In this document: piece by piece, positions 57,097 through 64,000 of the stretch | How positions within the stretch are numbered: position 1 is the stretch's first letter | How the letters are laid out: each line of letters opens with the position of its first letter | From: Ceriagrion tenellum | Lineage: Eukaryota > Arthropoda > Insecta > Odonata > Coenagrionidae | NCBI GenBank assembly: GCA_963169105.1 | Contig: OY720642.1 | Location: forward strand, 15,432,965-15,496,964 | Direction of reading: 5' to 3' | DNA length: 64,000 nt | Position numbers and translations under genes: made by a program | Notes under the pieces: generated by a model | What the model was told of the DNA's origin: nothing | Database searches by the model: none | The model's input: only the letters and a program-made list of their open reading frames with translations

Positions 57097-58169
57097 ATTA
57101 AAAGTAGAACAATTAAGTGTGCATTGATTTTAATTTTTTTACGGATACATAAATTATCAGCCCTTTGTATGCATATGAAAAATTATGTCATACATACAAA
57201 TAAATAAAAACAATCAAATGGTTATAAAATTTCGTAAAAACGATTTACCAAAACATTGTATTTGAAGAAATATATTATACTTCAAACAATTTATGCATTT
57301 TTAATTGAATGTAAAGTAGGATTCAGCGCCTCTCTGCCACCTTCTTGTTTTTTTTCGCCCCTAGACTAAATCAACGCCCTTTGGGAGGCAGTAACGTCCA
57401 TTTTGAAAGACACAGCTCTAGCTGTAGGGATGAGGTGAATAAACACCATCGAAAGAGATGCTTTAGCAGTAGAAGAACTGGAAGCGCCATTTTGGATCAT
57501 TTGACTATTGTTTTTCTGTCATTTCTTAATTAATAAAAATCCATACTCACATTTCATAAGATGCAATCATTTTAGGTTGCCTATATATAACGACAAATTT
57601 GCAAAGCTAGATTTATAGTTATTCGAAATATTAGTGGATCTGCCGAAGAGCTCCAAACTCGCAAACTTGGCTTGGACTAGCTTTCCTATTTTTTTACTGC
57701 TCATTTTATTCATATTTTCTGAATTAATCTCGAGCTTATCAAATTTCATTTTGTCCAAATGCAGCTAATTGTTATACATAATAAAAAACTTAAATATATG
57801 AATGTGAAATAAAATAACATTTAATAATATATATAAAGAAATTTCGATCCTGTGCTTAGAGGGAGGCCTGCCAATTTATACATCATTCCCCCGAAAAATG
57901 TATTGCATGACTTTATTCCTATCCTTCACATTTATATAATTTGCATCCACCACTTCTGACAAAACGAATACTTGAAGTGAATCTTAATACTTCAAATTAT
58001 TATCGATCGGTAGCGCACCTATTTTTTGTTTACAAAATGTAAATAATCACACATCATCACACATTATTTCATGATAAACCAATAATCACGAATATTGCTT
58101 AAAAGGTTGAATGAATGATGAACTTAACGAGCCAATTGGTGCGTTCATTCCTCATAAGCAGTCCAGATT
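57097..58169. other. Unassigned AT-rich stretch
   Basis: No gene or element recognised. All frames are under 65 codons. Confidence 0.45.
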
Positions 58170-58185
58170 CCCGGTCCTTCTAGTG
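58170..58185 (+). mobile_element. Solo terminus resembling the 53 kb piggyBac MITE
   Basis: CCGGTCCTTCTAGTG ends directly at a TTAA (58186-58189) and matches the terminal repeat of the 53014-53635 element. No left end was found, so only a terminus is claimed. Confidence 0.35.
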
Positions 58186-58189
58186 TTAA

Positions 58190-59883
58190 TGGTGGAGCAC
58201 ATTTCAAAACCTCATCCAAAACTACAACCAGTTTTTATTTGATTAATTTGAGAGGCAAATAGCTTTTTATTTCAATGCATATTACATATTTAGCCGGTGT
58301 TTAACCGAGGTAAAGTGGGTAGATAGTGAGTTACGTTCTTGCAGACGGAAATTTGTTGTAAACATGCCCATTTTTAAGAACGAAGCCCAGCTCTTCAGCT
58401 TTAGGCCTCTTCTGCCAATCTTTGGACGGGAAATTATTCTTCTTATAAAGTACACGTTTACAACCTCACTCTCACGACGGAAAATTAATAACATTCCAGC
58501 TTAAAAATAGGGTTTAAGACAAAATAGCAATGGTATCTAATGACTTGTTTTGTTATATTTAAACTGTATATTCAAGAGGGAAGAAGAAGTTATGTCAATA
58601 AAGTTGTGCTGTTTGCGAGTACAAGTGGGTCACTCGTTCGTCGTGCTTGCCCTGTTTGAAGCACCTGACAAATGACTCTGTCTAAATTCCAAACGTTTCC
58701 CTGGTGCATCGGCCTATTGAGGCATATATCCACGAGATGGGAACTCGCTAAACAACTGCTGCAGAATTTGCTATGCTTTGTCCGCCGTGATAGCCGTCGT
58801 TCCTGTCGATGGCAGCGCAAGCATTGAGGCGGATGGCCTTAAATACGGCCGTACTCAGGGATTGAACGACCGCGGAGCTCTTTGCTCGTGCTCAAAGGAG
58901 ACGAGCTCACCGTGACGACCGGAGCTGCAAATGAGTTAGGCGCTTGGTGTATCTGAGCAAACAGAGATGGGCAGGTGCCGGAATAATGCATCCCACTGTG
59001 TTTCTCCGGAAGACAAGAACGATTTTATAATATACTGCTGGCGCCAAAGCTCGCGGCAGTTGCATAGTAGACGAATTAAGGCTGGGAGGGTTTGCTTTCT
59101 AAAACATCTAATTGCTGCGTTCCTTTGTTTACGTACTTTTGAAAAACCTCCGAGTGGTGCGGCTATCGTCCTAGCACTGCGACGCGCATCATCGTTGAGG
59201 ATTCCCTCCGACTGATTCAGTCAAATAAAATAAATTATTCCTGTTTTCTGTTTGCTTTATTGGAAATCTTTTCTTCAGCTGAAGATATGCGTTACATATT
59301 GAAAATCAAAATTGTCGTAAAATTTTGCATATTAATCCAGGAATATATTTTCAACGAATCCTATTTTCCAGCTATATGAGCCGATTGCTATTATCAGACT
59401 GTCATCTGCAGAGAACAACGCGGCTGTGCTCCGAGAGATTTGCATCGCAAGCTTGCGAATAATATACGGTTTAATGCACGAGGTCCTGCATGCGATGCGA
59501 AACTACATTGTACGTTGCGCAGACCGCACGACGCCTACCCAGAAAGGGAGTCGGGGGATACCTAATCCCAATTTTTTGGACAACGGGCTGCTCCGGTTCT
59601 CAAAAGATGTGCGGTAAGATTTCGCAAAAGCAAGACTGACGTGGACTCGTCTGACGTTGGTCGAGGAACCCAACAGATACGAGTACTGAGGGGAGGCGGA
59701 GGCCCATTGTCGTCCTTTTGACGTCAATCCGCCTCAAGGTGTCGGCATCGCAGGGTTGTGGTTTGCTAACCTTCCCTTCCCTTCTCTATTTTTCCCTCCC
59801 CGGTGATAAGCAAACACTTCCAGACCGGGGGGAGGGTTTTTAGCCTGGCGGGGAGACCCGAAACACCTGTAAGTTGCGCAGGT
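58190..59883. other. Unassigned stretch upstream of the LINE target
   Basis: Short frames near 58590-59215 lie in a G+C-richer part, without domains. The segment 59740-59880 is G+C-rich with small GGGGAG/CTCCCC palindromes. Nothing is identifiable. Confidence 0.4.
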
Positions 59884-59896
59884 TGAGAAATTTGTA
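59884..59896. repeat. Target-site duplication of the LINE (3' side)
   Basis: TGAGAAATTTGTA is identical to 63306-63318. Confidence 0.95.
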
Positions 59897-62800
59897 CATA
59901 CATACCCATCACGCCGTTCCCTTTCGGGGTAGGCACAGTCAAAATGTTTCACTCATTAATACATATATGTACACCTAACTCAGCTTCAATAATATCCTCC
60001 ACACTGACCTATCCTTTCAACTATCTTTTGCCTCATTTACCACCATACACTGCGTCATACACGCCCTCCCGTTTTCAAGACTCCAAATATTTCTCCTCCT
60101 AAGAATTTCCTCAACCACATTTAACCACACTTTTCTCGGCCTACCTCTACCTCTCACACCATTCATTCTACTCTCATATATCTTTTTTGTTATTCGACTC
60201 TCATTCATTCTCTCAATATGGCTAAACCAACGAAGCGCACTCCTTTCATATACGTCCATTACTGGAGCATTTAACCCACATTCATTCATAATCCACTCAT
60301 TCCTGACCCTATTCATCCTACTTTTGCCGCAAATACTCCTCAGATAACTCATACCCACGGCGTTTAGTCTACTCTTATGTCTATCCTGTCATACCCATGT
60401 TTCCTACCATATAGAAAAGTGGGAAGAAGTACACTTTTGTACACGGCAATTTTCGCTTCCTTAGACAAGCACTCATTCCTTGATATGCTCCACATGCTAC
60501 TTACCACTTTCCTTCCAGCATTTGCACGTCTCTTTATCTCCTCATCGATTCTTCCATCTTTCGCATACATCTTACCTAAGTACACAAAATCATCCATCTG
60601 CTCAATTACTTCACCATTCGCCCTCATCATACAGTCATTCTCCCCATTTTCCTTATGAAAAACTATTACTTTCGTCTTGCACGCATTTACCTTCAATTCC
60701 ATTCTTTCCGTTGATTCACAAAACTTATCTAGAAGCTTTTGTAATCCCTGTTGACGGTCTGATCAAAACAGCATCATCCGCATATAGAAGAACTCGCACG
60801 TTTACAATTCCAATCAAAACACCGTCGTTTTCACTACATGCGTCTCTAACACATTTATCCATAAATACATTAAACAGCCATGGAGACATTACGCATCCTT
60901 GCTTTACACCCAGATTTATTACAAACCAATCACTCAGAACCCCGTAAACTCTTACACTTGTCTTAATATTGTCATACATCGCCATCATAACATTCAATAA
61001 CTGCCCATTTACTCCATAGTCTCTCAAAACCTTTCAAAGCTTCTATTTACTCTATCATATGCCTTCTCTAAATCGAAAAACGCACAGTACACTTTCTTTC
61101 GAACACTCATATATTTTTATATCACTTGCTGAAGTGAAAAAAGCTGGTCACTACATCCTCTCCCAGGCATAAACCCACACTGCACACCCCATATTCTCTC
61201 GGAAGTAATATTCCTCACTCTTTCGAATAATATTTTACTGAATACTTTTCCCGGGATACTTAATAAACTAATGGCCGAATAATTATTACATTCGGTCTTT
61301 CCTCCCTTCCCTTTGTACAACGGAACGATGATAGCATTCTTCCAATCCGCTGGAACAACAGAAACCTGTAAGCGTAAATTGTATAGTTCACGCAGCCTAC
61401 AAATTAGTATTTTACACCCACACTTCAACAATTCACTGGATATCCCATTTATGCCTGCAGCCTTCCCATTTTTCAATATTCTCACAGCCGTTGTGACCAC
61501 CTTCTCACTGATATCCTTTTCCATCATCACATTCTCACATACCACTTCACAAGGCTCATCCTCAACGCCTGCAATATTATTGTACAATTCTTCAAAATAC
61601 TCCCTCCAGCAGTCCCTGATATTGCTCTCGTCCCACATGATCTCTCCACTTTTGTTCTTTACCGCATTCATTTCCCTACCTTCACCAATCTTAGCCCTTT
61701 TTACCCACTTCCAAAACAGCTTTTTATTACCTTCAAAATCACTCTGCATTTTGTTAGCTTCATCCACACCCATTCTTTCTTTGCTCTCTTTCAAAAAGAT
61801 TTTGCATTTATTCTTTTTCTTTCTGTAAATCTCAGATGTCTTAGTACGCTCTTCCTCAGATTTGGCAGCAATCATATCCTTGTACGCCCCTTTCTTTTCT
61901 CTGAATGCAATTTTCACTTCTTCATTCCGCCAAGCATCATCACCTTTCGTTCTTCCTACCACTCCTTTTCCACATACACTTTCAGCACATTCCACAATCA
62001 CTCCTTTTAAACACTCCCACGCATCATTCACTTTCTCGTTTCTGATATGCTCGTCCCATTCTCTCTAATTCAAGGATAGAGCATCCTCAAGCATGCAACC
62101 ATACGGCATTCTTACCTCACTATCTAGCAAACTCTCCACTTTCACGCTCAACTGATTATGCGCAACATTCTTCCTTGGCACTCGCTTTCTGCCCAGATTC
62201 ACCTTGGAGAGTACCAAATAGTGGTCTGTTCCACATTCAGCACCCCTCATCACTCGCGTGTCCCACACTAACTCCCTCAATCTCTCATCATACACAACAA
62301 AATCAATCATGCTTTTACAATCGCCCCTTTTCCAAGTATACATATGTATACTCTTATGTTTAAACCATGCATTCGACACAAACAATCCCTTTTGCAAGCA
62401 CACACTCACCAAGTTTTCACCATTATCATTCACTCGGGGGTCACCAAAAGGCCCAACCACTCTCTCAGATGCATCCCGCCTCACACCAACCCACCCATTC
62501 ATGTCACCTAGTAAAATTATTCTCTCACCAGGATCACATTCATTCAAAACCTCTCTCAGTTTTTCCCCAAACTCATCTTTCACACAGTCACTCTCTCCAT
62601 CCACTGGTGCATAGCACGGCACAATCACAACTCTCCTAATACCAACTTTCATGTGAACCCAGAGCAATCTAGGGGATACTTAACTCGTACTTCCTTACCA
62701 GTAACTTAGCTCTCTCATTAAGAATGAGTCCTACACCTTGACTGCCGTGTACATTATCTTCAACTCCTGACCACAATGCCAGACTACCGCCATCTAATGT

Positions 62801-63305
62801 AACAGCATCCCACCCCTTACGCTTAGTTTCACATACACACAAAACATCCATTCGTCTCACTTTTCATTTCATTCAGCAACTCATGCTCCTTTCCACACAC
62901 TGCTCTCACATTCCATGTACCGAGAGTCCAGTTTGTTTCCAGTCCGTATCTTGATGGGCCAACCTTATTCAGCTTCCGCCGTCCATCGTGACTTCGGTCG
63001 TCCGAGGCAACATTTTGACGTTTAGCAGTAAGTTGTGATAGAGTATGCAAGGTTACCAGCCTCCGCAGTACCCGCACCACCTGCAGCTTTCCCTGCTTAC
63101 GGTTACGGCGCTCTACCGGTAAGTTTTGGCACATTTTCGCCAGTATGCCACAAGAGAAACCAAAGCATAATAATTCTCTAGGCCCGCTTTCACAATTCTA
63201 CTCAAGTTAGGCTCCCTTCTGAAAGGACTACCTTGAGAGCCAGCATACCGTTGCCCGCGACCCACCACCAGGAGATATATGCGGTGTACTGACAATCCGG
63301 GTCAC
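59897..63305 (-). mobile_element. Complete RTE-like LINE insertion, 3.4 kb
   Basis: A non-LTR retrotransposon on the minus strand, bounded by a perfect 13-bp duplication TGAGAAATTTGTA. The 5' end starts GTGACCCGGATTGTCAG at 63305. The 3' end is a short TATG repeat after GCCTACCCCGAAAGGG, with no poly(A), as in RTE elements. The length of 3409 bp and the layout (apurinic-type endonuclease, reverse transcriptase and basic C-terminus in a single frame) fit RTE. Being complete and tightly flanked by its duplication, it seems the youngest large insertion here. Its reading frame is nevertheless broken many times. Confidence 0.93.
60017..63134 (-). pseudogene. RTE-like endonuclease and reverse transcriptase, broken
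   Basis: The protein nicks target DNA and copies LINE RNA at the nick. Endonuclease motifs in order are GTWNVR (62904-62921), CVCETK with the catalytic Glu near 62830, GDMNGWVG (about 62505), SMIDFVV and GTDHYLV (His near 62222). The reverse transcriptase keeps FFDLEKAYDRV (Asp at 61072-61074), VKQGCVMSPWLFN and YADD (60773-60784). The C-terminus carries YLRSICGKSRMNRVRNEW and RGRGRPRKVW. Frame changes occur near 62855, 62668, 61035, 60715 and 60361, and stops at 62065 (TAG) and 61117 (TAA). All the catalytic residues I looked for are intact despite this. A start at 63134 (MCQNLP) suits the endonuclease frame. A further frame, 63113-63295, may be 5' leader. Confidence 0.92.
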
Positions 63306-63318
63306 TGAGAAATTTGTA
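63306..63318. repeat. Target-site duplication of the LINE (5' side)
   Basis: TGAGAAATTTGTA is identical to 59884-59896. Confidence 0.95.
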
Positions 63319-64000
63319 GTGGTTCGTATTAAACTATGTATGGTCCGCGCCAACTCTCCTATGACAAAGAAAACAGACAAAGGAACGGCTGGTCAGAAGG
63401 GACACACCGCATCGGCTCTGAGGTCACTAATTCAAATTTGGAGGGCTGAGTGCTGCTGCACCTCTATTCAGCCAATGGCAGACAGTGACTGCAATTTGAC
63501 CATAGCCATCCAAGCACATTCAATTTTCAACTACGACTACGAAAGAAACAGTAAGTAATTGCTTCCCATCCACGACTATTCAATTTATCACCGATTGTAT
63601 TCTCAAGCTAAAACTTCTCTAATAAACAATGGATACAAATACTTGCCTAGGTCACTTTTCAAAAAGTATACAATGGCCTTCAAACGGTGAGGATTAAAAG
63701 CTTTAATCGTCCACGAAAGACATTTTTTCACTCAGAAAACTATAAAATGGCATTTCCCAAACTGCTCCGCATACCCCTTGGTGTACTTTGAGTGATTCTG
63801 AGGGGCTCTGTCCGCGGCAGTTATGAAGACGACAAAAATCACAAACATTATATCGATCCTTCCATCCACTATTTTTTACTTTTGTTTTATTTATTGATAC
63901 ACACACCATTTTATTCATCACTGCGCACATGTAGAGAGTGTAAAGTGCCTCAAAGCTCTTAGAACTAAATTCTAAACATTCCTTGGGGCTCAAAAAGAGA
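63319..64000. other. Unassigned stretch at the window end
   Basis: A 96-codon minus frame (63703-63993) and a 79-codon plus frame (63319-63558) have no recognisable domain. The window ends without a boundary. Confidence 0.4.

Noticed and set aside
60377..62639. Plus-strand frames up to 171 codons over the LINE
   Set aside because: They are antisense to the reverse transcriptase and endonuclease, and their serine-rich content mirrors the LINE codons.

Overview
The window reads as AT-rich (roughly 35-40% G+C by eye), non-coding nuclear DNA of an animal, most likely an arthropod and probably an insect. The reasons are many short decayed transposons, several types of LINE, TTAA-flanked MITEs, an 8-bp-TSD hAT relative, a tRNA-derived SINE and a Penelope-like fragment. 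No open frame of bacterial style, rRNA, tRNA gene or CRISPR array is present, and I found no convincing host exon. Most open frames of 60-140 codons have no recognisable domain and look like chance openings in repeats or low-complexity DNA. The species cannot be named from this sequence alone. A 200-base run of N (9453-9652) marks an assembly gap.

The best-defined element is a complete 3.4 kb RTE-like LINE on the minus strand (59897-63305). It has a perfect 13-bp target-site duplication, a recognisable endonuclease and reverse transcriptase, and a short TATG-repeat tail, but is broken by about five frameshifts and two stop codons. Relatives of it lie at 6400-6915 (plus) and 37085-37440 (minus). 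A second LINE group leaves reverse-transcriptase fragments at 1-1330, 12157-12420, 20110-20590, 41283-41790, 42148-42330, 44235-44720 and 53650-55330. A third, CR1/Jockey-like group leaves C-terminal pieces at 8400-9200, 21270-21500, 24080-24420 and 32225-32735.

Short elements dominate the rest. One MITE family (about 551 bp, TTAA at both ends, terminal GGTAGTCCGAGCG-like repeats) has ten copies or fragments, between 3.2 and 57.1 kb. One copy is split by a 509-bp hAT MITE with a clean 8-bp duplication. Another sits exactly between two 140-bp direct repeats, with TTAA at every junction. Two tRNA-derived SINEs (30340-30644 and 53915-54222) have clear 11-12 bp duplications, and the second lies inside a LINE relic. 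Other elements are a piggyBac-type MITE (53014-53635), a Harbinger-type MITE (43818-44020), a 265-bp MITE (11740-12004), a palindromic element rich in TGACGTGATATCACGTCA (35791-36019) and a 1.1 kb TIR element (41026-42147).

The most unusual pattern is a set of inverted-repeat loci (10.6, 16.6, 19.0, 43.6 and 48.0 kb). They carry segments resembling the hammerhead ribozymes of Penelope-like elements: a short stem followed by GAAAC, a 2-4 base loop and GTC. One of these loci also encodes the C-terminal part of a Penelope GIY-YIG endonuclease. In outline the window is a layered transposon graveyard, either intergenic or inside a very large intron, whose nested insertions give a relative chronology.
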